From assembly GCA_964404445.1 (NCBI GenBank), contig CAYOJW010000003.1, positions 558,001 to 622,000 on the forward strand: 64,000 bases of DNA. The letters are read 5' to 3'. This DNA is from UBA2336 sp964404445. Lineage in GTDB: Bacteria; Bacteroidota; Bacteroidia; Cytophagales; Cyclobacteriaceae. Positions 52,677 through 61,301 of this stretch are shown one piece after another (the stretch's first letter is position 1; each line of letters opens with the position of its first letter). The translations under genes were made by a program, and so were the position numbers. The notes under the pieces are model-generated. The model saw nothing but the letters and a program-made list of their open reading frames with translations, was not told where the DNA came from and made no database searches.

Positions 52677-53470
52677 TACAGCAGGGTAAGGTTATTGCCG
52701 AAATAGTACAGCGCGAGTATGATTATACCAACAACAATGCGGTAATACCCAAACACTTTAAAGCCATGATTCGTGAGGAAACTGATAAACGACCTGATGG
52801 CGATCAGGGCAACGATAAAGGCCGTAACATTACCGACCAATAAGAGATTGATCTCGTTTGATGAGAGCGTTAAACCACTTTTGTAAAAATCATACAGGCT
52901 TAGCGTTGTAGCGGCAAACATGGTAGGGATGGCGAGGAAGAATGAAAACTCCGCAGCGTTTTTGCGCGTGAGCTTTTGTGATAACCCGCCAATAATGGTT
53001 GCGGCCGAACGCGATACCCCTGGTATCATGGCAATAATCTGGAACAACCCGATTTTAAATGCCCGCAGATACGAAATGGACTGAGGTTGATCGTGCTCTT
53101 TTTGTTTGAATAGTGTATCGATAAACAAAAAGAAAATACCCCCGGCCAACAGCATATAGCCTACTACATCAACCCGTTCGAGCAGGGCATCGACATAGCG
53201 TTTAAAGAACAAACCTGCAATGATAGTAGGGATGAAAGCAACCCCTATTTTCAAATAAAAATCGAATGACTGAAAAAAACGCTTCCAGTACAACACTACT
53301 ACCGAGAGGATGGCACCCAATTGAATAACAACGGTGAAAAGTTTTGTAAACGGATCGGCTTCGATACCAATAACAGACGAAGCAATAATCATGTGCCCGG
53401 TTGAAGACACCGGTAAGAATTCCGTCAGGCCCTCAATAATGGCTAAGATGATCGAATGCAGTAACGACAA
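52676..53470 (-). CDS. uppP: Undecaprenyl-diphosphatase
   Basis: 264 residues, eight hydrophobic segments. EGLTEFLPVSSTGHMI and PGVSRSAATII are the two conserved BacA/UppP motifs with the Glu, Ser and Arg of the active site. Recycles the lipid carrier for peptidoglycan and other envelope polymers. Part of the ftsX-to-ribF run. Confidence 0.96.
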   Translation of the reverse strand: MSLLHSIILAIIEGLTEFLPVSSTGHMIIASSVIGIEADPFTKLFTVVIQLGAILSVVVLYWKRFFQSFDFYLKIGVAFIPTIIAGLFFKRYVDALLERVDVVGYMLLAGGIFFLFIDTLFKQKEHDQPQSISYLRAFKIGLFQIIAMIPGVSRSAATIIGGLSQKLTRKNAAEFSFFLAIPTMFAATTLSLYDFYKSGLTLSSNEINLLLVGNVTAFIVALIAIRSFISFLTNHGFKVFGYYRIVVGIIILALYYFGNNLTLL

Positions 53471-53479
53471 AACAGTAAA

Positions 53480-53686
53480 TTACTTGTTAGCCTCCGGTTT
53501 AATGAGGATGGCGTAAATTTCAACGATAAAACCGGCCATCACCACAAGGGGGCCAAGGGTTAATCCTAAAAAGCCAAACCCGAATGTTTGCTTATCAAGC
53601 GACATGATGATGAAGCCAAGCACTAACAACGCCAGCCCGATGAGCATCCATTTATAATTTTTTTTGCCGAAGGGTAATTTTTCCAT
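53480..53686 (-). CDS. DUF3098 family small membrane protein
   Basis: 68 residues from MEKLPFGKKNYKWM; the longer upstream frame overlaps ftsX and is not plausible. Two hydrophobic helices (MLIGLALLVLGFIIMS and GLTLGPLVVMAGFIVEIYAI) joined by a turn. Members of this family commonly lie between ftsX and uppP in Bacteroidota. Function unknown. Confidence 0.85.
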   Translation of the reverse strand: MEKLPFGKKNYKWMLIGLALLVLGFIIMSLDKQTFGFGFLGLTLGPLVVMAGFIVEIYAILIKPEANK

Positions 53687-53700
53687 GAGTACAACAATAA

Positions 53701-54654
53701 TTAATACAATTCGTCTAACGACATTTTTAAATACCTGCGCATAGCCAAGTAGCTGCTGGTAACGGCTACAATCATGCCCACTACAATTAAACATACACTA
53801 AGGATAACCATGCGCTCACGGTTTTGTATCAGCGCAAGGTCTTCAATGGTTTTGTTGGCATAATTCACCAGCGCCCATATACCGGCCGAGGCAATAACAC
53901 CCGAAAGCATTCCGTATAATACCGCACGTCCTAAAAACGGTCTTTGGATAAACCATTTACGCGTACCTACCAGTTGCATACTCCGCACCAGAAAACGCTG
54001 CGAGAACAATGCTAACCGCAATGTACTGTTGATAAGTAGTACGACAGTCAGTAACAACAACGCGATAATGCCTGCCAGAATAACACCCAGTCGAGTAACA
54101 TTTTTATTGATGGATTCTACCAATCCCTGCACATAAAAAACCTCGAACACACCATTCATTTTGGTTAGTTCGGCCTTGATTTTTTCCATGCTTTCGGAGG
54201 AGTGGTATTCCGGGTCGATGCTGAGCATGTAAGCATCGTGCAGGGGGTTGTCGCCTAATAATTTGGTGAAGTCTTCACCGGTTTCGGCAATGAATTTTTT
54301 AGCGGCTTCTTCTTTGCTGATAAAGGTAAGCGGCTTCTCGTCCGCCAACCCTTTGTTGATGTAGGGCAGGGCTTCTAATTTTTTTTCGACTTGCGTGATT
54401 TGGGTTTGTGTAAGGTTATTTTTCAGGTAAATCTGAACTTTTATATTATCGCGCACCACACGCTCTAACTCCTGCGAGTAAATAATCAGCAGGCCAAACA
54501 AACCCGTTACAAACAGTGCCAGCGTAATGCTGATAATTACGCCCACCGAGGGGTAACTGCCTAATTTTTTGCGTGTAACTGTTTTTTGCACAGCCCCAAA
54601 GGTATAATTTAATCGGTATAAAATAAAAGCAGGGGCTATATCAAAAGTCAACAT
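53701..54654 (-). CDS. ftsX: Cell division protein FtsX
   Basis: About 317 residues from MLTFDIAPAFI; a GTG 15 bases upstream is an alternative. One N-terminal helix, an extracytoplasmic domain (about 65-190) and three C-terminal helices: the FtsX layout. NNLTQTQITQVEKKLEALPYI and VRSMQLVGTRKWFIQRPFLGRA are characteristic. It acts with the ATPase FtsE, which is not in this window, in septal peptidoglycan hydrolase activation. First gene of the uppP/truB/ribF run. Confidence 0.93.
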   Translation of the reverse strand: MLTFDIAPAFILYRLNYTFGAVQKTVTRKKLGSYPSVGVIISITLALFVTGLFGLLIIYSQELERVVRDNIKVQIYLKNNLTQTQITQVEKKLEALPYINKGLADEKPLTFISKEEAAKKFIAETGEDFTKLLGDNPLHDAYMLSIDPEYHSSESMEKIKAELTKMNGVFEVFYVQGLVESINKNVTRLGVILAGIIALLLLTVVLLINSTLRLALFSQRFLVRSMQLVGTRKWFIQRPFLGRAVLYGMLSGVIASAGIWALVNYANKTIEDLALIQNRERMVILSVCLIVVGMIVAVTSSYLAMRRYLKMSLDELY

Positions 54655-54663
54655 AATAAACCA

Positions 54664-54739
54664 CGTCACATCGAACGTAGTGAGATGTCCCTGTTTAGAG
54701 TGCTAATTGACGGGATGTCTCACTGCGTTCGACATGACG
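54664..54739. repeat. Dispersed inverted repeat, outer core GTCAnnnCGA
   Basis: Arms CGTCACATCGAACG and CGTTCGACATGACG with one mismatch, then GAGATGTCCC / GGGATGTCTC, enclosing a short loop. It is a compact (76-bp) member of the family at 2249 and 12560, and lies directly upstream of ftsX. Confidence 0.75.
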
Positions 54740-54768
54740 CAATACTTTTTTGATACAGTTTTTGCTTT

Positions 54769-55638
54769 TTAATTGCTGCGCAAACTTTGCAGCTTTTTCA
54801 GGAGCTTTTGGTCGTGGATGGCCGTTAATTTAGTAGGCTCGGTTTTCGTTACATCCAACAAATAGTAGCTCGATTTGTAGAACAAAACCACCGTACGTTT
54901 TTCGTCACCGATAAACTCTAATATTTCGTACAGGTTTTTTTCAAACGCACCGTACAAAATCAATTTGCCATCCTGGAATGTATAATGGAACGCATATTTT
55001 TTATTCATCGATTCCATTTCCACTTCAATGGATGAGGTTACAAACGATTTTGATACAGTTTTTGCGTGATCGTTGTGTACAGGTGATGTGCTTCCGGTAC
55101 TTTCTTCCTGCGAAGGGTCATAGACCTCAATCGGCTTAATGTTTACCGGAGCAGGTTCGGTTGTACGCGTTGTTTTTGTGGTATTTTCCTTCTCTTCAAC
55201 ACCGGTTTGCGGAGCCGGAGTTTCCATAACCTGACCATCGTCCGTTGTTGCCGCAGTATTTTCGTTCGGTTCTGTTAGTACCGGGGCAATTTCTGGTTGG
55301 CTGGTTACGGTTGCAACATCTGTTGCTGTTTCTTCATCCTGCGACAGGTACAGGTAAACACTGGTAGCTACCAACCCGGCAACAACAGCCCACGTGGCTA
55401 CTTTGGTCAACAGGCTTTGCCCGCCCTGTACGGGGGGAACAGGCACATTATTTAACATGGCTTTTAACTCGGCCGCACGCGCTTGTCGTATTCCTTCCGT
55501 TATGGATTTCTGGATGTTCAGTTCACGGGCAAGCTGCGGTTCGGCTTGTAATTGCTTTTCAAACGCGGTGGCATCTTCTGCACTCAGACGGTTTGCCAGA
55601 TAGTCGTCTAATAATTCAAAATCTCTCTCTACTGCCAT
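54769..55638 (-). CDS. Membrane-anchored regulator, probably anti-sigma-like
   Basis: 289 residues. The N-terminus (LLDDYLANRLSAEDATAFEKQLQAEPQLARELNIQ) has the pattern of anti-sigma / zinc-finger-like N-domains without the Cys. One transmembrane helix at ~85-105 (KVATWAVVAGLVATSVYLYL) leads into a long Thr/Glu/Pro-rich periplasmic linker. A C-terminal domain (YAFHYTFQDGKLILYGAFEKN...VVLFYKSSYYLLDV) follows. It begins 4 bp after the ECF sigma gene, the usual place for a cognate anti-sigma factor. Repression of that sigma is inferred from context only. Confidence 0.7.
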   Translation of the reverse strand: MAVERDFELLDDYLANRLSAEDATAFEKQLQAEPQLARELNIQKSITEGIRQARAAELKAMLNNVPVPPVQGGQSLLTKVATWAVVAGLVATSVYLYLSQDEETATDVATVTSQPEIAPVLTEPNENTAATTDDGQVMETPAPQTGVEEKENTTKTTRTTEPAPVNIKPIEVYDPSQEESTGSTSPVHNDHAKTVSKSFVTSSIEVEMESMNKKYAFHYTFQDGKLILYGAFEKNLYEILEFIGDEKRTVVLFYKSSYYLLDVTKTEPTKLTAIHDQKLLKKLQSLRSN

Positions 55639-55642
55639 TTTA

Positions 55643-56206
55643 TTAATCTAAAAAATCCTGCTCAGAATATTGAGCTTTAACTAATTCATCTAATTTCTTT
55701 TTGCATTTGTATTTCTTGGTTTTGGCGGTATCGGTGTTGGCAAAGCCTAACTTTTCCGCGATGTCCTGCATCGACATTTCCTCGAAATAATAATACATTA
55801 ACACTTTCTTACAGGTATCGCCTAATTGTTCAATACAACGGGCGATGATCTTGTTTCGTTCTTCCGATTCCGTATCGGGCATCACGGCAACATCTTTTTC
55901 CTCATTCGATAAACGCTTTTTCCTGTCTAATTCCTTGCGCCACAAATTCTGACAAATGCTGTAAATGTAGGTGCTCATTTTGGCCGTCATCACCAGCTTG
56001 CCGGAGGTCGCTTTTTGCCAGAATACGATGAGGGCGTCCTGGTAAATATCCCTTGCTTCTTCTTCCGTTCCACTGTTGGTGATCACCAGCTTGGTCATCA
56101 TCCGGTAATACTTCTTGTACAGAAATTCAAGCGTTTTTTCATCGCCTTTGCAAATGCGATCAAATATTTCCTGTTCTGTCATTGTTGCGCTCGACTTGAA
56201 TGCCAT
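55643..56206 (-). CDS. ECF-type RNA polymerase sigma factor
   Basis: 187 residues. Region 2 contains EFLYKKYYRMMTKLV and DIYQDALIVFWQK. Region 4 contains CKKVLMYYYFEEMSMQDIAEKLGFANTDTAKTKKYKCKKKL, a helix-turn-helix. No region 3, as in ECF sigmas. Directs RNA polymerase to stress- or envelope-type promoters, likely held by the membrane protein just downstream. An alternative start at MTEQE (56182) is possible. Confidence 0.92.
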   Translation of the reverse strand: MAFKSSATMTEQEIFDRICKGDEKTLEFLYKKYYRMMTKLVITNSGTEEEARDIYQDALIVFWQKATSGKLVMTAKMSTYIYSICQNLWRKELDRKKRLSNEEKDVAVMPDTESEERNKIIARCIEQLGDTCKKVLMYYYFEEMSMQDIAEKLGFANTDTAKTKKYKCKKKLDELVKAQYSEQDFLD

Positions 56207-56277
56207 GAAAGTGGGGTTGGTAACCTTGGTTGGTTTTAATTATTGGGTTTTATCGATGAAATATAAGCAATGTGAGA

Positions 56278-56702
56278 TCAATGTACCTTTTTCCACGTTT
56301 GAGTCCGGAAGAAAGGCCCCAGGTAGCCGCGTACTTTTAAATCTTCGCCCTCGCGCCAGATTTTGCAACTGTAAACCTTGCCATTTTTAGGATCGAGGTT
56401 CCCCCGGAATATTCACCTCCTGTTTTTTTCATGTTCAGCAATATTTCCATACCGATTACCTTTTTCTTGTAACGGGCATCTTTTGAGTCGCATGCATCAC
56501 AAACCGGGTCGGCCGGTTCGCCCGGAGCGGGGTAGAGCTTCACAATCTTACCATTTACTAAGCCATTACGTTCAAAAATCTCGACAACCGATTTTTCCTT
56601 TCCGGTTTCATCGTCAATGGTCTTCCAATTTCCAGTTACTGATAGCTGTTGTGCCATACCAAAAAACGGCAGGAGCAGGAAAAGTAATATAACGTATTTC
56701 AT
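56278..56702 (-). pseudogene. DUF2147 protein, frameshifted in a G-run
   Basis: The signal peptide (MKYVILLFLLLPFFGMAQ) and first ~100 residues match DUF2147: TGNWKTIDDETGKEKSVVEIFE, KIVKLYPAPGE, DPVCDACDSKDARYKKKVIGMEI. After YSGG the annotated frame turns to nonsense and stops at 56337. One extra base at the C5 run (56401-56405, G5 on the coding strand) restores the family C-terminus: LDPKNGKVYSCKIW, LKVRGYLGPFFRTQTW, stop at 56278. The intact gene would therefore be about 140 codons. This is a real frameshift or a homopolymer sequencing error. Confidence 0.85.
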
Positions 56703-56723
56703 ATTTGTGAGATTAAAAATAAG

Positions 56724-56755
56724 AAAAGCCCTGACTTTTGCGGAGCCAGGGCTTT
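56724..56755 (-). terminator. Intrinsic terminator of hppA
   Basis: On the minus strand AAAGCCCTGGCT pairs with AGTCAGGGCTTT (one G-U), followed by TTTTCTTATTTTT. It lies 20 bp after the hppA stop. Confidence 0.9.
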
Positions 56756-56775
56756 GATATGTTGTCTGAGTAATG

Positions 56776-58974
56776 TTACAACGTAACTTCGATGGCTGCC
56801 TTTTGTGCAGGCACTTCGCTTACCGTTTCAATAACAGGTTTAACTTCTTTTACAGCAGTGGTTTTATTACCCTGATAGATGTAAGGCGCGATCACCAACG
56901 ATACAATGCTCATCAGTTTGATGAGGATGTTCATGGAAGGACCTGATGTATCTTTGAACGGATCACCTACGGTATCGCCTGTAACCGATGCTTTGTGCGG
57001 CTCTGATTTTTTGTAATACGTTTCACCATTGATCACCACACCTTTCTCGAACGACTTTTTAGCGTTGTCCCAAGCACCACCGGCATTTGACTGGAAAATA
57101 CCCATCAACACACCCGATACCGTTACACCGGCTAACAAACCGCCCAATACTTCGGGGCCAAACACAAATCCAACAACAACCGGAGTAACCAATGCAATCG
57201 CACCCGGCATGATCATCTCACGGATAGAAGCCTGCGTTGAGATGGCCACACATTTTTCATACTCAGGCTTGGCTTTGTATTCCATAATGCCCGGGATTTC
57301 GCGGAACTGTCTGCGAACTTCCTGTACCATGTCCATCGCTGCTTTACCCACGGCCTGAATACACAATGCCGAGAAGATGAACGGAATCATACCGCCTACA
57401 AACAACCCGGCCAATACCGGGGCTTTGTAAATATCAATTGCGCTGATGCCGGCAATCCCTACGAATGCTGCGAAGAGCGCAAGCGATGTTAAGGCAGCCG
57501 AAGCAATCGCAAACCCTTTTCCGGTTGCGGCCGTTGTGTTACCTACGGCATCCAGGTTATCAGTCCGCTCGCGAACTTCAGGAGGAAGCTGGCTCATTTC
57601 GGCAATACCTCCCGCGTTATCGGCAATCGGCCCGAAGGCATCAATCGCTAACTGCATGGCTGTTGTGGCCATCATACCGGCAGCAGCAATCGCCACACCG
57701 TAAAGGCCGGCAAAGTAATACGATGCCATGATACCGGCAGCTAATGTAATGATTGGAATTACGGTTGATTTCATCCCTACCGAAAGACCACCAATGATGT
57801 TGGTTGCATGACCTGTTGAAGACTGTTGAATGATGGACAATACAGGGCCTTTACCCATAGCCGTGTAGTATTCGGTTACGATGCTCATGATCGCACCCAC
57901 AACCGATCCAACTAAAATTGCCCAGAACACACCCATGCTTGAGAATGTTTCTCCGCGTAAGGTGAGGGTTTCCGGCAACATCCATTGCACCACAAAGAAT
58001 GAAGCGACAACGGTTAATATAACTGACGACCAGTTGCCTAAGTTTAAGGCGTTCTGAACGTTCGATTTTTCGTCTTTAATGGTTACAAACCAGGTTCCTA
58101 CAATTGAGAAGATGATTCCCAATCCGCAGATTACCATCGGTAACAGGATAGGGGACATGCCTCCGAAGTTATCTGTCACCACAATCTCTTGACCAAGTAC
58201 CATCGTAGCCAGAATTGTTGCTACATACGATCCAAAAAGATCGGCACCCATACCGGCAACATCACCCACGTTATCGCCTACGTTATCGGCAATGGTAGCA
58301 GGGTTACGAACATCGTCTTCGGGAATACCGGCTTCAACTTTACCTACAAGGTCAGCACCTACATCGGCTGCTTTTGTATAAATACCACCGCCTACACGGG
58401 CGAACAAGGCAATTGATTCGGCCCCTAATGAGAAACCGGTTAATACTTCAATAGCAGTCTTTACAGTATTTGCGCCTAAGTCGGCAAATATGGCTAAGAA
58501 AGCGATAAACAATCCGCCTAATCCCAATACGGCAAGTCCCGCTACGCCAAGCCCCATTACGGTACCACCTGTAAACGAAACTTTTAATGCTTGTTTTAAA
58601 CTGGTACGTGCCGCTTGCGTTGTACGCACGTTAGCTTTGGTAGCTACCTTCATACCAATGTAGCCGGCTGCTGCTGAAAACACAGCGCCAATGATAAAGG
58701 CGATAGAGATAATCCAGCTTGAGTGAATTTCGCGGCCGTTAACTTCGTGAATCGTTCCGGAATAGGCGAGAAGCGCTGCAGCAAAAATTACGAAGAAGCT
58801 AAGCACTTTCCACTCGGCTTTTAAAAAAGCCATTGCACCGTTGGCAATATAGCCGGCAAGTTCCTGCATTTTGGCATCGCCAGCGTCTTGCTTGCTTACC
58901 CACGCTGATTTAACGGCCATGATAATCAACCCCACAACACCAAACGCGGGGATCAGATAAAGAATACTATTCAT
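56776..58974 (-). CDS. hppA: Membrane-bound ion-pumping pyrophosphatase
   Basis: 732 residues from MNSILYLIPAFG; the extra 9 codons upstream are unlikely. About 16 membrane helices. The substrate-binding loop DVGADLVGKVEAGIPEDDVRNPATIADNVGDNVGD is intact, as are VTEYYTAMG and the C-terminal GDTVGDPFKDT. GNTTAATGKG has Ala where K+-independent enzymes have Lys, so this is probably the K+-dependent class. Whether it pumps H+ or Na+ depends on residues I cannot settle by eye. It uses the energy of PPi to build a gradient across the inner membrane. A clear promoter and a leader hairpin lie upstream. Confidence 0.95.
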   Translation of the reverse strand: MNSILYLIPAFGVVGLIIMAVKSAWVSKQDAGDAKMQELAGYIANGAMAFLKAEWKVLSFFVIFAAALLAYSGTIHEVNGREIHSSWIISIAFIIGAVFSAAAGYIGMKVATKANVRTTQAARTSLKQALKVSFTGGTVMGLGVAGLAVLGLGGLFIAFLAIFADLGANTVKTAIEVLTGFSLGAESIALFARVGGGIYTKAADVGADLVGKVEAGIPEDDVRNPATIADNVGDNVGDVAGMGADLFGSYVATILATMVLGQEIVVTDNFGGMSPILLPMVICGLGIIFSIVGTWFVTIKDEKSNVQNALNLGNWSSVILTVVASFFVVQWMLPETLTLRGETFSSMGVFWAILVGSVVGAIMSIVTEYYTAMGKGPVLSIIQQSSTGHATNIIGGLSVGMKSTVIPIITLAAGIMASYYFAGLYGVAIAAAGMMATTAMQLAIDAFGPIADNAGGIAEMSQLPPEVRERTDNLDAVGNTTAATGKGFAIASAALTSLALFAAFVGIAGISAIDIYKAPVLAGLFVGGMIPFIFSALCIQAVGKAAMDMVQEVRRQFREIPGIMEYKAKPEYEKCVAISTQASIREMIMPGAIALVTPVVVGFVFGPEVLGGLLAGVTVSGVLMGIFQSNAGGAWDNAKKSFEKGVVINGETYYKKSEPHKASVTGDTVGDPFKDTSGPSMNILIKLMSIVSLVIAPYIYQGNKTTAVKEVKPVIETVSEVPAQKAAIEVTL

Positions 58975-59000
58975 GATTAAGAAAATGGTTATACATAACA

Positions 59001-59030
59001 AAAACCACCCTGTTTTTAGCGGATGGCTTT
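59001..59030 (-). promoter_or_regulatory. Leader hairpin of hppA, attenuator-like
   Basis: On the minus strand AAAGCCATCC pairs with GGGTGGTTTT (two G-U pairs), immediately followed by more T. It starts about 5 bases after the predicted transcription start, so the nascent leader could fold into a terminator-like structure. Regulation is inferred. Confidence 0.4.
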
Positions 59031-59041
59031 TTTAAGGACTG

Positions 59042-59073
59042 CAAAGATATAATAAGTATGAAAACCCGCAAAA
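59042..59073 (-). promoter_or_regulatory. Bacteroidota-type promoter of hppA
   Basis: Minus strand: TTTTG at 59069-59073, a 19-base spacer, then TATCTTTG at 59042-59049. Both boxes match the Bacteroidota primary sigma consensus (TTTG and TAnnTTTG). The expected start is near 59035, giving a leader of about 60 bases. Confidence 0.85.
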
Positions 59074-59116
59074 CTTACCCAATAAAGCCTAAAATGCCGG
59101 TTTTAAGTAGAAAAGC

Positions 59117-59497
59117 TCAGGCAGCAAAGGCTTGTTTGAGGGCATTCCAGAGGTTTTTCTTTTTAACATCATCGAGGGCGTTCAGGGCATCGCTTTGGAT
59201 GATACGCATACCGTTGAGTTCATGCACCTGATAGGGATCAAGCGATGGCCTGAACTCACTGCCAAACGAAATGATCAGTGACGGTTTGAATGCCGTAAAA
59301 AGTGCTTGTGTTGGTTCGGTGTGATGCACCACCTGAACGGTGTCAACTGAAAGGCGTACCGAACCCAATATTTTATGGAGAAGCGCGAGGTCGTTTTCGG
59401 GAAGTGCCGCCCACGCAACAGGCAATATAACCAGCACGCGCCCCGGCAGTTGGTACAAATCTTCGGAGTAAATAAACTGGCTGTCCGAAGCACTCAT
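59117..59497 (-). CDS. Conserved-looking small cytoplasmic protein, unknown
   Basis: 126 residues, no signal. Alternating strand/helix pattern (LPGRVLVILPVAWAAL, NDLALLHKILGSVRLSVDTVQVVHH, KPSLIISFGSEFRPSL) suggests an alpha/beta fold. LVILPVAWAALPENDLALLHKIL resembles the psi-subunit-like small proteins annotated in this phylum, but I cannot confirm it. Its start overlaps the thioesterase stop by 4 bp, so the two are co-translated. Confidence 0.55.
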   Translation of the reverse strand: MSASDSQFIYSEDLYQLPGRVLVILPVAWAALPENDLALLHKILGSVRLSVDTVQVVHHTEPTQALFTAFKPSLIISFGSEFRPSLDPYQVHELNGMRIIQSDALNALDDVKKKNLWNALKQAFAA

Positions 59498-60027
59498 GAT
59501 ACGGTATCTTTTATATCAAAAATTGATTTCAACTCTTTGGCATCGGCAGGCTTCATGCGGCCGCTTAAAATAAGCCGTAGCTGTCTTCTGCGAAGGGCAC
59601 CATCGTAATACTCCTGTTCGGTAGGGGTTTCGGGTTCAACTTCTGGTACTTCTACCGGTTTCCCATCTTTATCGATGGCTACGAATGTAAAATAGGCCGA
59701 GTTGCTCTCAAACTTGTGTGCAGCGGGAACATCTTCAGCCTCTACATCGATACGGATTTCCATTGATGAGTTAAAAGCGCGGGTAACCTGAGCCTTGAGT
59801 GTTACCACGTTGCCAAGCCGGATGGGATGTCTGAACGAAATATTATCAACAGAGGCTGTTACAACGGTGCTGTTGGAATGTTTTTGCCCGGCAATGGCCG
59901 ATACAATATCCATCCAGTGCATGAGCCGCCCGCCCATAAGGTTGTTGAGAGTATTGGTGTCGTTCGGTAGTACGAGTTCGGTCATGCTCACAAACGATTC
60001 ACTTGGTTTTTTTTTCTTTTTGCTCAT
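59494..60027 (-). CDS. Acyl-CoA thioesterase (hotdog fold)
   Basis: 177 residues from MSKKKKKPSESF; the frame extends upstream into the pcm gene region and should be ignored. LPNDTNTLNNLMGGRLMHWMDIVSAIAG is the hotdog central helix with the Asn/Asp active-site pattern of YciA/BACH enzymes; FRHPIRLGNVVTLKAQV and SNSAYFTFVAIDKDGKPVEVP complete it. Hydrolyses acyl-CoA to free acid and CoA. Co-translated with the downstream small gene. Confidence 0.9.
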   Translation of the reverse strand: MSKKKKKPSESFVSMTELVLPNDTNTLNNLMGGRLMHWMDIVSAIAGQKHSNSTVVTASVDNISFRHPIRLGNVVTLKAQVTRAFNSSMEIRIDVEAEDVPAAHKFESNSAYFTFVAIDKDGKPVEVPEVEPETPTEQEYYDGALRRRQLRLILSGRMKPADAKELKSIFDIKDTVS

Positions 60028-60070
60028 AGTGTATGGATGTGCAAAGCTAATGAATGCAGGTGAAAGCGGG

Positions 60071-60721
60071 TTAACTTGCCCAACCCTCTTTTCCCAACAG
60101 GGGAACAAATGCAAAATTCTCGAACTCTTCCCGGATAAGCTCACCGTTTTTTTTGGTGATGCGCAGCATAACCTGTTTGGTACGGTCGCCTACGGGAATA
60201 ATGAGTATGCCGCCTTCTTTTAACTGATCGGTGAGTGGGGCAGGTACTACGGGCGCACCGGCCGTTACAATAATTTTATCGTAAGGGGCTTTGGCCGGAA
60301 GACCCTTCGACCCATCGCCCAGAAAAAAGAATGGTTTGTAGCCCAGCTTGGGGAGCATGGCTTTGGTGCGTTCGTATAGCTTTTTATTGTACTCAATAGT
60401 ATAGACCGTGGCACCAAGCTCTAATAACACACAAGCCTGGTAGCCCGAGCCCGTCCCGATTTCCAGTACCTTATCACCCGGCTTGATTTCCAGTTTTTCG
60501 GTTTGAAAAGCCACGGTATAGGGTTGAGAGATGGTTTGGCCTTCGCCAATGGGGAAGGCTTTGTCCTGATAGGCATGTTCTAACAGGGCGGTTTCAAAAA
60601 AAACGTGCCGGGGCACGGTTCCAATCGATTTAAGCACTTTTGGGTCTGAAATTCCCTTTTTTTCAAGGATTTTGACCAGTTTATTGCGCAACCCGCGCTG
60701 TTTGTAATTGTCTTCTAACAT
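60071..60721 (-). CDS. pcm: Protein-L-isoaspartate O-methyltransferase
   Basis: 216 residues from MLEDNYKQRGLRNKLV. PFIGEGQT-type segment (FPIGEGQTISQPYTVA) is the isoaspartyl-peptide site. KVLEIGTGSGYQACVL is the SAM-binding motif I, and YDKIIVTAGAP the following motif. Repairs isomerised Asp residues in damaged proteins. The start eight codons further up (60745) is possible. Divergent from the HYC_CC_PP gene. Confidence 0.93.
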   Translation of the reverse strand: MLEDNYKQRGLRNKLVKILEKKGISDPKVLKSIGTVPRHVFFETALLEHAYQDKAFPIGEGQTISQPYTVAFQTEKLEIKPGDKVLEIGTGSGYQACVLLELGATVYTIEYNKKLYERTKAMLPKLGYKPFFFLGDGSKGLPAKAPYDKIIVTAGAPVVPAPLTDQLKEGGILIIPVGDRTKQVMLRITKKNGELIREEFENFAFVPLLGKEGWAS

Positions 60722-60826
60722 GCGATTTGGGCGCAAAAAACGCATTTTTTAGCGCCAAACAAAGTTTCTGATAATTCTTAGGAAAATTGAAACCAACCCC
60801 GTTACTTTATGGTTCTCTCATGCACA

Positions 60827-61225
60827 ATGAATAAGCTTTTTGCCATAGCGTTCATGTGTATTTACCTGTTAATGTCAGTAGGTGTGGTGAAAACCACACA
60901 CTACTGCATGGGCAGGGAAAAATCCACAAAAATTTTTTCGTACGAAGCTAAAAAGTGCGAATGCAGCCTGTTTTTCCCTAAAAACGACTGTTGCCACGAT
61001 AAGCACGAAATCCTGATTATTGACGATTCGCAGAGCCAAACGCTGACTTTTGTGCCTCCGATGCCCGATTTTTTCGAGATGGGTGCAGTTTATCATGATC
61101 AGCCCGAACAAATATTTGTCCACACGAGTACACAATATCTTACTCCCGATTTATCACCCCCTCCCAAGGAACCTCTCTTTATTACCCATTGTAGTTTCGT
61201 TTTCTACGATAGTGAATTGAGTTAA
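60827..61225 (+). CDS. HYC_CC_PP family small protein
   Basis: About 132 residues from MNKLFAIAFMCIYLLMSVGV, a membrane or signal helix. The family-naming features are all here: HYC (25-27), a CxC pair (44, 46), CC (55-56) and a proline cluster near the end (DLSPPPKEP). DDSQ follows the CC motif as usual. The Cys/His set suggests metal binding, probably copper, and the family is commonly encoded beside metal-handling genes in Bacteroidota. Biochemical role unknown. It heads a group with an HMA protein and a TonB receptor. Confidence 0.8.
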   Translation: MNKLFAIAFMCIYLLMSVGVVKTTHYCMGREKSTKIFSYEAKKCECSLFFPKNDCCHDKHEILIIDDSQSQTLTFVPPMPDFFEMGAVYHDQPEQIFVHTSTQYLTPDLSPPPKEPLFITHCSFVFYDSELS

Positions 61226-61301
61226 CTTGTTTATGCACCTGTTGGGAGCATCAAACAAACTCATATTACATTATTCACTATTATTTTAATTTTTCAACGT
61301 T

